Shown here one piece after another: positions 22,281 to 32,799 of a DNA stretch of 64,000 nt. How positions within the stretch are numbered: the first letter of the stretch is position 1; every line of letters starts with the position of its first letter. A model generated the notes under the pieces. That model made no database searches and had not been told where the DNA came from. It worked only from the letters and a program-made list of their open reading frames with translations. Both the position numbers and the translations under genes were made by a program. This DNA is from Haemonchus contortus (Eukaryota > Nematoda > Chromadorea > Rhabditida > Trichostrongylidae). Location: positions 851,001 to 915,000 of the forward strand of contig LS997562.1 of NCBI GenBank assembly GCA_000469685.2, given 5' to 3'.

Positions 22281-22355
22281 AGTAAGAAAAAGACGCAGAA
22301 CACTGTGTATTTTTTCGCTGAGAATATACACAGTGTTCTGCGTCTTTTTTCGCTT
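22281..22355. repeat. Near-perfect short hairpin
   Basis: AAAAAGACGCAGAACACTGT plus GTAT is followed, after about 14 bases, by its exact complement ATAC plus ACAGTGTTCTGCGTCTTTTT. The stem is about 24 bp. It could be a short MITE end pair or a structured transcript; no conserved small RNA was recognised. Confidence 0.7.
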
Positions 22356-22609
22356 GCCACCGATTCACTATTCTCCACCAATACTTTTTTACCGGAGAAA
22401 GAGTAAAAGTCTAAAGTTCGAGTCTTGGGGCGTTAATCGATCCCGTCAGAGGAATGCGCCCACGCATTCGACTTTCATTCAAAATCGAAGTGGCGTAGTG
22501 AATGCGTATCTGCGCTATACCTTGACTTGCGGTGACTAGCCAATGTACAAGTTAGTGCTTTTACCCGCCCAGACGGATCTGGTACCAATCAACCGACCCC
22601 GGAGGATGG

Positions 22610-22715
22610 AAGGCGTGGTTGGCCTAGGGGATATCGATCTGGGGTTCAAACCCGTGACCATGCGTGTGTGAGGTGCGCCACTTGCCGCTACATCACCTCT
22701 GCTCATGTTCGGTTC
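22610..22715 (-). repeat. tRNA-derived SINE-like repeat, - orientation
   Basis: On the - strand GTAGCGGCAAGTGGCGCACC resembles an A-box arm, and CACGGGTTTGAACCCCAG resembles a T-arm with a B-box. Spacing is tRNA-like, but the acceptor stem is not convincing. Confidence 0.4.
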
Positions 22716-22974
22716 CGGCTAGGGCCTTAGAAAGAATATTCCAGATTATTGCTGTACCAGTTGGGCTATGCACACTAACGCGTGCACAATGCCATGCCCA
22801 CTACCGCTTACCTACGACTTGTTAGAGGATGAATATAAATAGTATCGGTTGACTTCCCTATTCTAACCGTTTCCCCATTAGGTGATGTTCCCCAATTTGA
22901 ACGACCGATGCCGCTTTGTGGTTATTGATCTCTTGACACTGATAGGTGGTCGTGGAATCTGTTTCTATTCTAAC

Positions 22975-23215
22975 GTCGTCTAGTTCCTAGGGCTTTGATT
23001 GCCCTGCGTCGTGAGGGGAAGTAGTCTGTGGCGTCATAATTAAGCTGGATATTAATCAAGGGACCAATATAAAGAGCATCGGTTAGCTTTCCACTTTGTA
23101 ACTTTTTCATCACCGCGCTCTTGTGATCTTCACGCTCTTGATCGTGTCTACGTGACTTTAGGGAGGACACACAAACGGGCATACAAACAGGCACGCAAAG
23201 TTAGCGCTTTATATA
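22975..23215 (-). repeat. Dispersed repeat, about 240 bp, copy in - orientation
   Basis: This is the inverted partner of 13385-13625. It ends with AAAGTTAGCGCTTTATATAT on the + strand and includes CTTCACGCTCTTGATCGTGT. It sits just left of a CGGGCGACCCGACTGG motif (about 23257-23273) that also terminates the composite repeats at 48.7, 50.1 and 56.6 kb. Confidence 0.6.
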
Positions 23216-23289
23216 TAGAGAGGATTTGAGCTTCATTCACACCTGTTAGTATCGGGCGACCCGACTGGTGGCACGTAAGCCATTGAAAG

Positions 23290-23420
23290 GCGAGGGCAGG
23301 TGGGGCCTCGGTAGTATAACGGATAAAGAGCACGGTGCCCGCATAGCACAAGTACGAGTTCAAGTCCCGTCTGAGGCCTAGGTTCTGCCCCACAAATCGC
23401 CATCCTTCTGTGATTTTCAG
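23290..23420 (+). repeat. tRNA-like SINE head (75-nt unit at 23304-23378)
   Basis: GGCCTCG at 23304 can pair with TGAGGCC at 23372 as a 7 bp acceptor stem. GTGC CCGCATA GCAC forms an anticodon-like arm with GCA in anticodon position, and GAGTTCAAGTC is a B-box-like T loop. The D-arm is poor and the unit recurs at 19.1 and 19.5 kb, so I call it a SINE head or pseudo-tRNA rather than a tRNA gene. Confidence 0.5.
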
Positions 23421-23911
23421 ATCGCGAACTGCGGCGATATAATAGCAGTTAACGAAACATCAAGTCAAAACAAGTAATTTTTATTCGTACACGAATGGGT
23501 ATGAAAGAAGGCACTTCAAAACTGTCATGAACTATGCATTTGGCCGGCCGGCTGCCTCTTTTGTCGCACCCACGATTCTTATAAGCCCTCAGAGGTCTCT
23601 TCAACTCTCTACCCTTGTGCCTTACATATTTCATGCTGGTGCTCAGCTTTGGTGCATTCGATTGTGCATATAATAAGAAAACGGTGAAAAGAGGGTCAAC
23701 AAACATTTTTTTCGTAGAAATGTCAAATATTATGTCATTGTATTCGAAAGCGCGCATCTGAAGGGATATATGAAAAGTGAAAGGGACTGGCTCAGTCGAT
23801 ATCATTTGAACGGCATTCACAATGATACAGTTAGCTACATCGAGGCCCGATGTCGTCATCATGGCTTTTCGAGAAAATATTCGTTAATTGGAAAAAAGCA
23901 TTAGTGACCAG

Positions 23912-24261
23912 GATCAATGTTGGAATTTTGAAATGGAGCGTCATGCAAGGAAATCACTTGCCTCGTCGTGCTCTGCACCTGCATTTGCGAGTAAGGTGTT
24001 CTCTGACTGTAATGCCGAGAATTGGACGCGAAAAAGCGAATATACAAAGAAAGAGGAACGGATACAAATGGTGTCCACAACCATGGATGCCCATGAGAAG
24101 CTGCTCGAAATGGCTCGTGAAGTGCTGTTCAGAGCGGATGCTCATCATGGCAAAGGATTTCTAAGCCCCGACGCAACTCATTCTCGAAGGAAGACCGTCA
24201 CTGAATTGTACAGCCAGTTTCTCGGCCACAATATCGACGATTGGATGGCAGCACAACTTAA
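23912..24261 (+). CDS. Candidate coding exon, unidentified protein
   Basis: The open frame of about 117 codons has coding-like composition. Segments include WNFEMERHARKSLASS, YTKKEERIQMVSTTMDA, HEKLLEMAREVLFRADAHH, RRKTVTELYSQFLGHN and DDWMAAQL. It can end at a GTAAAG donor at 24262, or at the TAA at 24263-24265. The acceptor at 23911 (GACCAG) is weak. I do not recognise the family. It could be an additional tail exon of the receptor (phases 0/0 agree) or part of a separate gene. Confidence 0.4.
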
Positions 24262-24411
24262 GTAAAGCAATTATCGCTCAAGAGAATAGATCGACTTATG
24301 CAGCAGTATACAGACGAAAAGACTGTTGAGGATTAACCCGCCGTACTCGTCCGAGCTACAGGCGTGCAACTTTGACTGTTTTCTCATCTGAAAACATTTT
24401 CCAGTGACAAG

Positions 24412-24529
24412 GGCTTTGGCAAGTGGTCTCCCGTCGAAACTGACATCACACCATCTCAATGCACTTGTTGAAGAAGAGAAGCTGCTCGATGCCAAATGCT
24501 ACCTGAGCGGTGGGAACGAATCTTTGTCA
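24412..24529 (+). CDS. Candidate coding exon following 23912-24261
   Basis: Joined in phase to the previous exon it reads KALASGLPSKLTSHHLNAL, then VEEEKLLDAKCYLSGG, ending before GTGAGG. This requires the poor acceptor GACAAG at 24411. The much better TTTTCCAG at 24404 would give a short frame, NDKGFGKWSPVETDITP, and an early stop. Function unknown. Confidence 0.3.
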
Positions 24530-24644
24530 GTGAGGGGGCGTATCTGACCAACACTGAGTATTATATTTTAATATCTCCTTTGCTACCTATATGCTGTTCA
24601 TTCTATTCAAATGAAAGCTTGCGCATTTCTGAATGAGGTGCCAT

Positions 24645-24772
24645 AGCGAAAGCTATGGCTGGTTGGGTATCAGTCGATGGAAATGGTTTTACCCACGGAT
24701 AAGATGCTGAAGCACCTTACCGGTGGGTGAAACCACTTCCATCGACTGACACCCAACCAGCCATAGATTTCA
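24645..24772. repeat. Hairpin element, arms about 45 bp
   Basis: CTATGGCTGGTTGGGTATCA plus GTCGATGGAAATGGTTTTAC on the left is mirrored by CCACTTCCATCGACTGACAC plus CCAACCAGCCATAG on the right. The loop is about 35 bases. It has no coding content and is probably a foldback MITE. Confidence 0.7.
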
Positions 24773-25114
24773 CTACATCAGATAAACAGCTGTAGTGAGC
24801 TGATGCAAAAAAATTGAATTGCGAAGAGGTGACTGACCCCGACCGGTCTAAGTGCACTTATCCCCTTGAAAAAAGCTCACTTGGTTGAAGCTCCACGTGT
24901 CTTATTCAACTTTGACGTTGCTAATAATAAAGCCAAACATTTAAGCACACTATCAGATACTAATTTTTCTGAAAGAATGGATCGGTGTAGCATAACGATA
25001 ATGACTCAGTTTCTCTCTTTCACGCAGTATTCTCAGTTCTGCTCTTTTATCTTACAACGGAAGGATCCCAAGTCGAAGCAACCATTTGAAATCAGACTTA
25101 TAGTGCTATACGTA

Positions 25115-25375
25115 TTTCCGGGTGCTAAATTCAAATCTGCTTCACAAATTTGCCAAATGATTCTCCGAAAGAGGTTATGAAGTTGGTCTCAGGTGATTTC
25201 TCCACGCGAACCAGCATTTAAGACATGGAAGCAGAAGGTCTGGCTGCGGTGACTTGGAGCGTGACGCTTCATAGGCGTGAGACCATGGATAGAGTGGATA
25301 GAGTTTTGTGAGGAATGTGGTCTTGCACTTTGCGATCAGGGAGGGGGGGGGGGGGGAAAGAGGTTCCTCGAAGAC
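25115..25375. repeat. Diverged SINE-like copy and poly-G run
   Basis: Sequence at 25115-25330 resembles 16940-17145, for example GCGGTGACTTGGAGCGTGAC versus GCGGTGACTTGGAGCAGTGG. It is followed by a G-run of about 15 near 25341. Confidence 0.4.
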
Positions 25376-26590
25376 GAAAAGCCATTGTATGTTGATCTAC
25401 CGCCCTAGGGGCCTTTGATGCCTGGCGCTATTCGCTTCTTAAGCCTTAAGCCGTTCAGCCGTTCAATATCACATGTAATTCATTGCTTACCCATGTACAT
25501 CATGTACATCACCTGTCACCTCTGTATTTCTGCATTTTACCTATGCTTCCAAACCTCGCCTCTATAGGAAAATACCGGCCAAATTCCGAAGCAGGAATTC
25601 TCCCGTTAATTTGATTCAGAGGCAAGAGAATTTTTAATGCTCATCATGAGCAAGCACTTCGAATTAGGGTTGCACTCACCAATATAAATATTGCCAGCGT
25701 CAACTCTTGAGCTTTTTTTAAAATTTATATTTAAGGTTTAAAGGTTTTTGGCACTGTATGTAACTAGAGTGTGGTGCGATTCACGCGCCAATATAATGAG
25801 GTCATCGGATGAGACGCGCTGTAACATCATGTCTACCGTCATAATGGGAGAAATGAGAACTTATAAAACATAAGTATAAAAAAATTACCAACTAAGCACT
25901 TTTACAGAAGGATTGCGTTTTCTAGGATCAAAAGTTTTGAAGTTATTCTGATTTTGAACGTTTGACAAGTAATTGTTAACCTATGAAGTGAATTCTTAAT
26001 CTCGAAGGGGCTTCATTGCCACAGTGAAGAGAATTGCTCTAATTCATGGTGAAGCCGTGGACTACTGCAAATTTTATTTGGTCCATCTCAACAGAAGGGT
26101 AATGAAGAGATGATGCGTGCGCAAAGAGCTCTGATGCGGTCACGCGTGAATCGCGCCGCCTCTATGTAACCCCATGTGTGTATACCGTCTAGGCAAGCCT
26201 CCAATAGGCAAGGATAGGTTGCTAAAGGTTGTGCTACCGTCCCGAGTTTTCCAACGACTGGCGGTGAGAAAGACCTCACGGCTCCGTCACTTTACTGGGA
26301 AGGAAACCTACTTGAAAGAGTCTCTAATTCCAGAGTAGAGGAGGCGTATTCGTGAGGAACGTAGTCGCATGATGGTTCAACCGGCACTTCCGAACCTAGT
26401 TATGTGGGTAGGCGCTCCATTAGCATCGGGGGGAACTGAGAAGTTTTCCTCGGTATGTTGGACGCTCAGATGTTTCTTTGCTAATGTTTTGCTCTTTGCT
26501 ATGTAGTGTAAAATCAGTCTTCAGAAACGAGGAGTTCCTCGTTTCTGAAGAATGATCTTACATTAGCTACGAAAGATTTTGCAGGCGAAA
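25376..26590. other. No gene seen; one 16-bp-arm palindrome
   Basis: TCTTCAGAAACGAGGA and TCCTCGTTTCTGAAGA face each other at about 26517-26552, flanked by weaker inverted sequence (GTAAAATC and GATCTTAC). The rest has no recognised coding or repeat content. Confidence 0.45.
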
Positions 26591-27529
26591 AACTACGACA
26601 TTTTTGCATTTCCGAAGACATGGTTAAACTAAATGACACTTTGGCCGGATTAATTAGTACAGTTGTGGACCCCTAGGTTGTAGTTAGATGTGACCGTCTC
26701 AAAAAACCTGGTGGCGGTTCATTCTTCTAGCTCAACGTAGGCTTTCGCTTTTTCCAGTATTTGCCGAATCAGTAGAGGGGTCATTCGACATACTTTGTGC
26801 ACAGGTATTCTGTGACGATTCCAGTTTTGGAATGATTGTGATTTATAGGGCGCTCTCATGTTCCAGAGCAGACTTCGAATTGCTTGGTAAAGCTTTTGGT
26901 GACCTGATATCATGTGAGAAACATAGTGTCGTACTCGGTGATTCCAATTTGCCGGAACTTTGTTACAGTCAGAAGGCTGTCCTGATTACGTCGCTAAGGT
27001 CTATATGAATGACGTAGCTCATTGCCACAGTCTTACTCAATATGTCGATAACCCAACAGGGGTAACAACATTCTTGATTTAGTTTTCTCTAACACGCCGC
27101 ATTTGGTAAGAAATTCCAAAGTTGTCCCACCTGTAGGTTTGAGTAACCATAATAGCATTGTTTTTGAGATCATGAGACAGGTGTCCCCGTCTGCCTACAT
27201 TTACAAGCGGATGTATTCCAGCTACATTTAGTTGATCTGTGCCATAGTCTAGCTTAAATACATTGGATTCCCTTGCTTGAATCTCGAGGTGGTGTGAGTG
27301 AGAAGTATGAGCTTTTCTTATCTGTTTTGCACAACGCAATTCACTATTATAATGACTGGAAGAAATGCCTTGCGTGAAATCAATCCACCTACCCAGGCGT
27401 TTGCAGAATATGTGGGAGTACAGGGAATGCTTGCTCAATGAGGCCAGACAATCCGGAAACTGGGATGAATTCGAAATCTTTGCAAAGCGTTTCCATACTC
27501 ATCTATAAAGATACATCGGCTATTTATTA

Positions 27530-29551
27530 GGTTGAGTCATAAGTCCTCGGACAAAGTGATAGTGATGACTTCTAAAGATCATAAGTCGGGAAAGAGGAGT
27601 CGAAAATGGATGCGCGCGGCGTTATTAGATAAAGTCTAAAGAGCTCTTTAGAATACTTACTAACGAATACACCTAACTGTTTCCTTTCCTGCAACCATAC
27701 CCCATGATTTCAAATCGTCGCAACTCCACCTCAGCCACACAATCTTATTTCTTTTTTTATCTGGCCATGAACCCGCGGAGATCGATAGACGTATGAAGGA
27801 AGTTTACAAGATGGGTGCTCCTGCTAAATGCACAATTCACAAGTGGCACTTGAAGTTCACGTCGGGCGACCACTCCATCGAAAATGAAGACCGTCCGGGA
27901 CTCTCAATGGAGTTGGATTTGTATGTGCTGCGGAGCCAGGTGGAAGCCGATCCGTACCAAACTGCTCGTGAACTGGCAGTCTCCCTTGGGGAGTCAGTCC
28001 AAAAATATTCGTGGATTGAAGTCAATCGGCAAGGTGCGAGAGCTCGGTCGATGGGTGTCTCATGCTTTGAAGCGGTATGACATGGATTTTCGCGCCGACA
28101 TGGCACTTTCTCTACTCACGCTCAAGCGCAGGAGATGGTCAAATGTACTCGTTAGTATGTACAGGGTGTCCCAAAATTATTTGCGCCAAAGTTCAGTAAT
28201 TTTTAAGGTAGAAGTAATCCATCAAATTCACATTACCTGCTACTAATTAGTTGCATAGGAAGGTTTACCTTGCAATATGCATGGTTATTGATGTAGAGCT
28301 CCCAATATCTTTCAGATGGAGGAGGCACATTCAATGCCATCGCAATCATTGACGCGCGAGAGGTGGAAGGGCCTTATGAAATTCTTTGGGATTTTTATAA
28401 TAACCGTATAGGAGGCTATTGAACGATATAGAAAAGAAGATTGAATCAGAGACAAACCAGGAAAGATAGAAAGGTAGAATGTTTTTGAAGATAGGACTAT
28501 TAAAATGGTCCGATCGGTCGGGATCCTGGGTGAGCCATCAAAAGGAAGTCAACGGGCACGGCTTACAGGAGTTATCGCGACGGAGTAATGTCATGCAGAA
28601 GCCTCACTACCATTCCTATCGTTTGCTCCAATCCCGATCTCAACAGGCTCTGCAGGGCCAAAAAATGCAAAAAGTCGCAGACCCACTTGAGTGATGACAC
28701 GCAACCCTTCGTCGTTTTCTCTGGCCAAAAAATTTTTTTACGAGAAAACCATCCCTCAACAACCGAAACGTTCGCGTTCCGGAAAGAAACGCCTAGCATG
28801 TAATATCTCACAAAAAGGTTGCTATAAGAACACTGAAGGGCTGTTTCTCAAGGAAATCATTGGCGTGGGCAAGCCGCTCGTGGTTTCTTCGGTGCAGGCG
28901 TGGAAATTGACCAAGACCAGTACTCGAACAGCGCACTGATGGAAGTACTGAAGCACTATTCAGGCTACGTTTCCTGAAACATCTCGTAGTCCTTCCAGCA
29001 GGACGCTACTTCAGCCCACAGAGCCAAGCTTGCCCGCGAGTGGTGCCGACGACAGCTGCCCGACTTCATTGGTGAAGAGGAATGGTCATCCTATTTTCCA
29101 GAAATTGACTCACTTGAATCCCACGAATGGTCCCTGATCAGAAGAGGACCTGTCGAGTTTGCAGTCCCAGTTTGGAGTCCTAGAATGCAAAAGCTGGAGG
29201 ACGGCTGGGAAGAAATGGAGAAGGATACCTGCGTGCCACATGCGATCAAGTCGAAAGCAAACTTTGACTTCTATTCGCGCTCAAGGGGGATATTTTGGAA
29301 TGCGACTTCAGCATGTTGTAGCGCATAGTGTTAGCTAGCGTGCATAGAAATTTCATCCTCCTTCGCTGTTGAGAAGTTTCAAATATATTGCTATAATTCG
29401 GCGCAAATAATTTTGGGACACCCTGTATTTGTAGGAGCTTTTTATACCACATCTAAGGATGCCTCGCGCATCCATTTTCGCCACCTCTTTCCCGAGTTAT
29501 TATCTCTAGAAGTCATCACTATCGCATTGTCCGAGAACTTATGACTCAACC
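27530..29551 (+). mobile_element. Mariner element inserted in the LINE, internally deleted
   Basis: Terminal inverted repeats of about 90 bp begin GGTTGAGTCATAAGTCCTCG on the left and mirror it at 29551. TA dinucleotides flank both ends (27528-27529 and 29552-29553). At 27793-28080 the transposase N-terminus reads KEVYKMGAPAKCTIHKWHLK, then SGDHSIENEDRPG and VEADPYQTARELAVSLG, a mariner helix-turn-helix with its RPG linker. Excluding the nested insert, about 760 bp remain, so the catalytic half is missing. Confidence 0.88.
28162..29425 (+). mobile_element. Tc1-like element nested inside the mariner, inactive
   Basis: The terminal inverted repeats are CAGGGTGTCCCAAAATTATT plus TGCGCC and their mirror, with TA on each side. 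Broken transposase frames contain FSGQKIF where FSDEKIF is expected, then AKLAREWCRRQLPDFIGEEE and DSLESHEWSL, the region usually reading DLNPLD..IW. Loss of the DE in the first catalytic motif and several stops indicate a dead copy. A related copy lies at 50680-51360. Confidence 0.88.
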
Positions 29552-31344
29552 TAATAGAAAGAAAAATTATTGAATCAGGTAATGCTAAGGTCTTCCACAG
29601 TTATTTGAGCAGAAGGATCAAGGACTTCAAGCAAATCGGTTGTCTGAGAAGAGAGAAAGTTGTTGCATTCTCTTCAGTAGATAAAGCCAATATGTTGGCT
29701 GATCACCTGGAGAGCGTCTCACAGGAAGATGATGGAAATGTCCCTGATTGGTTTTCGCCGTCTGCCGAACCAATGAAGGAGGTTCCGTGGTTCATCGCCT
29801 CCGAGCTATATGAGCTAATCATGAAATGGCCTGGTTCTTCCTCAGCCACTCCTGATTTTGTGCCAGTTTTTGTTGTGCAGAGAATAGCCGCTATTAACTG
29901 TGGTCCTCTTGCATACTTCTTTAATCAGTCGTTATGCTTTGGTGAGGCACCCTTGCGCTGGAAACCTCTTATGTTACTACTGAAGAAAGAGCCACCATAG
30001 AACCCTGAGAGTTATCGCCCTGTAAGTATTGCGTCTCTTTTCTGTCGGCTATTTGAGAAAGTCCTGAAAAAGTATGTCAGTATGTCTCTTTTTTGTCGGC
30101 TATTTGAGAAAGTCCTGAAAGTATGTCATTTGTCTATTAACCATATTGTTTTGAGGCACCAGGATGGTTTCGCTCCTGGTCGTTCTGTTGAAACAAATAT
30201 GATTGAGTGGCTGGGCGATTGGACAAAGCTCTCGATGAGAAGCTTCCCTGTGACGTCATTTACTTCGACTTTGCCGAAGCTTTCGATAGGGTTTCGCACC
30301 AGAAACTAATCGTAAAGCTGGTGGTTCTGAAATTCCGTCCGATCGTTACGAATTGGATCTCAGAGTATCTGATTAATAGAACGTTTCAAGTTAAGATTGG
30401 TCACTCCTTTTCGGAAGTCGGGGGGTAATAAGTAGTGTGCCCCAAGGAGGTGTGCTGTTACCGGTGCTTTTCAATGTTTTCACGGCTAAGCCTCCTGATA
30501 CGCTACGTGAAGTAGGCGTCACTGTCAAGGTGTACGCTGACGACATTAAAAACTACAGGGCAATCTCAGTAGAGACAGACTCTCAGGAACTCTAAAGAGC
30601 AATTGATCTGGCGGTGAGTTGATCGAAGAATTGACAACTGCCTATAGCGCCACACAAGACAGACAAGACAGTGAACATGCAACGACGATCTTGAACTTCA
30701 CAACGTGAATGTATACTGTTGATGGTGTCCTTCTCTCTGCTGTGCAATCCATCAGAGACCTCGGCTTTTACTGCAACGACAGACTAGACTTCACGGAGCA
30801 CATTAAAGCGAGGATCAGAATAGCCAAAATTCGGACATTCCAAATTTTCAAAATGTTGTCTTTGATTCATAAAGGAGCCCTGTTGCGTGCTGACAAGTCG
30901 TATGTGCAGGCTCCAGCACTACGGTTTTCAACAGCAAGAAAAGGAAGCATGTCTACGCGCCTGAAAAGGTTCAGAATAACTTTAGCCGTAAGCTGCTCAT
31001 TCGAATTGGTAGTTTTTTGTTCTCCAGAATACCAAAAGCAGCTATCAGTATATTGCACTGACATCTTTGAGAACGCGACGCAGGGTTTTCGATCTTTGTA
31101 TGGTTCACAAACTTGTACACGGCACATGTGGTCACGATTCCAATGTCTTCAAGCTGACACATTCGGGGACTAGGGGTGGCTCCAGGAGCTTTCTTTGGCA
31201 CGTCCTAAAACTAACTTACGAGCGAGTAGCTTTACCTTCAGGGATGGCAGTGATTATCAAGAAAGGTGAAAAATATACCCATCTCTTCATCGCTAGCACA
31301 GTTCAAACACCAAGTAGTTAAGTTGCTGCTGGAGGGAATTGGTC

Positions 31345-31880
31345 CTAACGTTTCCTGAGACTGATAAACTAACTAATTTATCTTTGTATTGCACATTACT
31401 TGCTTGTACAAATATTCAATATTTGCCTTGTGTTTTGTTTTCTTTCTCACGTTTGCCTTCCGTAGGCGTAATAAGCCTATGACTTATATCTTATGTTGCT
31501 ATCAAACACTCTGTTGCTTTCACAAAAGCATTCAGAGGGACGGAAATCCTATGTCACAGCACGAGTCTAATACACATTGCATTATTAGTGGCCCATGATC
31601 TCAAGTTTACGTACGTAGTTTTACGTACGTATTCTAGGCTAACTTCTACTTGTCCACTTTCACTTGCGCCCTCCTCGATTTAAAAGATTTCCCTTTTGCT
31701 TCGATACGCTGCTGGTTTTTAGCCAGTTATCCAAGTGAGTTCAAGACCTCCACGAAGTTCTGTTTTCCGTTTGGTCCAGTGAGTGATTGCAGGATGACCT
31801 TGTTGTTGTTTTCCTACTCCTTGCTTCTAACCCAATAAACTTTCTGTTTCAAATATTTGCGCTAGATTATCAGATCTGCT
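31345..31880. other. No gene seen
   Basis: An AT-rich interval downstream of the LINE. It contains short frames without recognised motifs. Confidence 0.4.
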
Positions 31881-31885
31881 TATGA

Positions 31886-32283
31886 CGGGATCGAATTTAC
31901 CATGCTGTGGATGTACTAGAGAGTATAAGAAGAGCAAAAGAACCGTGCATGGTTTTGATAGGAAAAATCACCCACGGCAACAAAAAGCCCGCGTGGGCGG
32001 GAAGTCCCGTCCTCGAGGAAAACTCCGCAAATGCAAAAACCACATTCCTCACGAAACCCGATCTATGGTCTCATGCCTATGATGCGTTACATTTACAACT
32101 GCACCAAATCACCATGTCAACGTTGGTGCTTCCATGTCTCAAACGCTCGCTGGCGATAAGCATTCACCTGCGACCACTTTCATAACTTCGTTCGGAGAAT
32201 CGTTTGACAAATTCAAATTTGGAAAGAACTTTAGAAATAAGCCCGGGAAATACCTATAGCAGTATCAGTAGCATCTCAAATGA
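31886..32283 (+). pseudogene. Candidate coding segments with an apparent +1 frameshift
   Basis: One frame (about 31886-32090) reads DVLESIRRAKEPCMVLIGK, then KKPAWAGSPVLEENSAN and FLTKPDLWSHAYDA. The adjacent frame continues from about 32085 with VTFTTAPNHHVNVGASMSQT, then SPATTFITSFGESFDKF. Both look coding-like and join smoothly if one base is ignored, suggesting a decayed exon or an assembly indel. A possible GTTTGA donor lies after FGES. No family was recognised. Confidence 0.3.
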
Positions 32284-32799
32284 CCACTTCGATTTGGGTT
32301 CCTTCCCTTGTTAGTTCACGACGCTATCCGTTCGCTGTTGTGAACTTTTCTGTGGTTTCATAAAAATAATCAGTTTTTCAGATACAGTTTGTCGAATATT
32401 GTAATCATATTACAGTGTGTCGCATTCTTCGAAACCGTGGCCTTCGGAGAACTGTGATGACATTTTTGAATCGTTTTGTTTGAACGCACTCAAAACGAGG
32501 GTGAACGGCGTGCTACAACAGTACAATCGTTTTTTACTCCGAAAGATCAAAATGACCTTATTTTGCGATTTACCGTGTAGCACGTCTCACCCACATCGAC
32601 CTAATGTTTGGATGTGTCCCTCTATCATAACATCAAGGCTTCGTATTTCACTCGGATAATCTATTTTACGCCTAGTTATGATAACAAAGATGGCTGACCT
32701 CAATACGTACGCCTACAAAGGTTGACCGAGGGTGGGATGCGTATTGATCGGTATTATCGTCGAAGGGTGCTGAGAAGTAAACCGATCAAAATTCCATGA

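Larger units (their letters stand above)
26590..31340 (+). mobile_element. CR1/jockey-like LINE remnant, interrupted by nested insertions
   Basis: The endonuclease part at 26930-27190 includes VLGDSNLP, QYVDNPTGV, NNILDLVFSNTPHLVRNSK and VVPPVGLSNHNSIVFE. After the interruption, the reverse transcriptase at 29605-30560 has LKKEPP, NPESYRPVSIASLFCRLFEK, HQDGFAPGRSVETNMIEW, VIYFDFAEAFDRVSH and VKVYADDIKNYR. The C-terminal region near 30709-31130 has SIRDLGFYCNDRLDF. YADD is intact, but stop codons (for example at 29998 and near 30427) and a duplicated FCRLFEKVLK segment at 30040-30120 break the frame. Confidence 0.85.

Noticed and set aside
23304..23378. Possible functional tRNA with GCA anticodon
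   Set aside because: The D-arm is not tRNA-like, a T-stem mismatch is present, and diverged copies nearby indicate a SINE head.
23449..23862. 137-codon open frame on the - strand
   Set aside because: No splice sites, family features or coding-like motif order were found, and it abuts a more convincing + strand candidate. It is probably chance.
31882..32082. Alternative 66-codon frame rich in Lys/Arg overlapping 31886-32090
   Set aside because: It overlaps the other candidate frame; its Lys/Arg-rich composition is typical of an out-of-frame read, and it ends abruptly.
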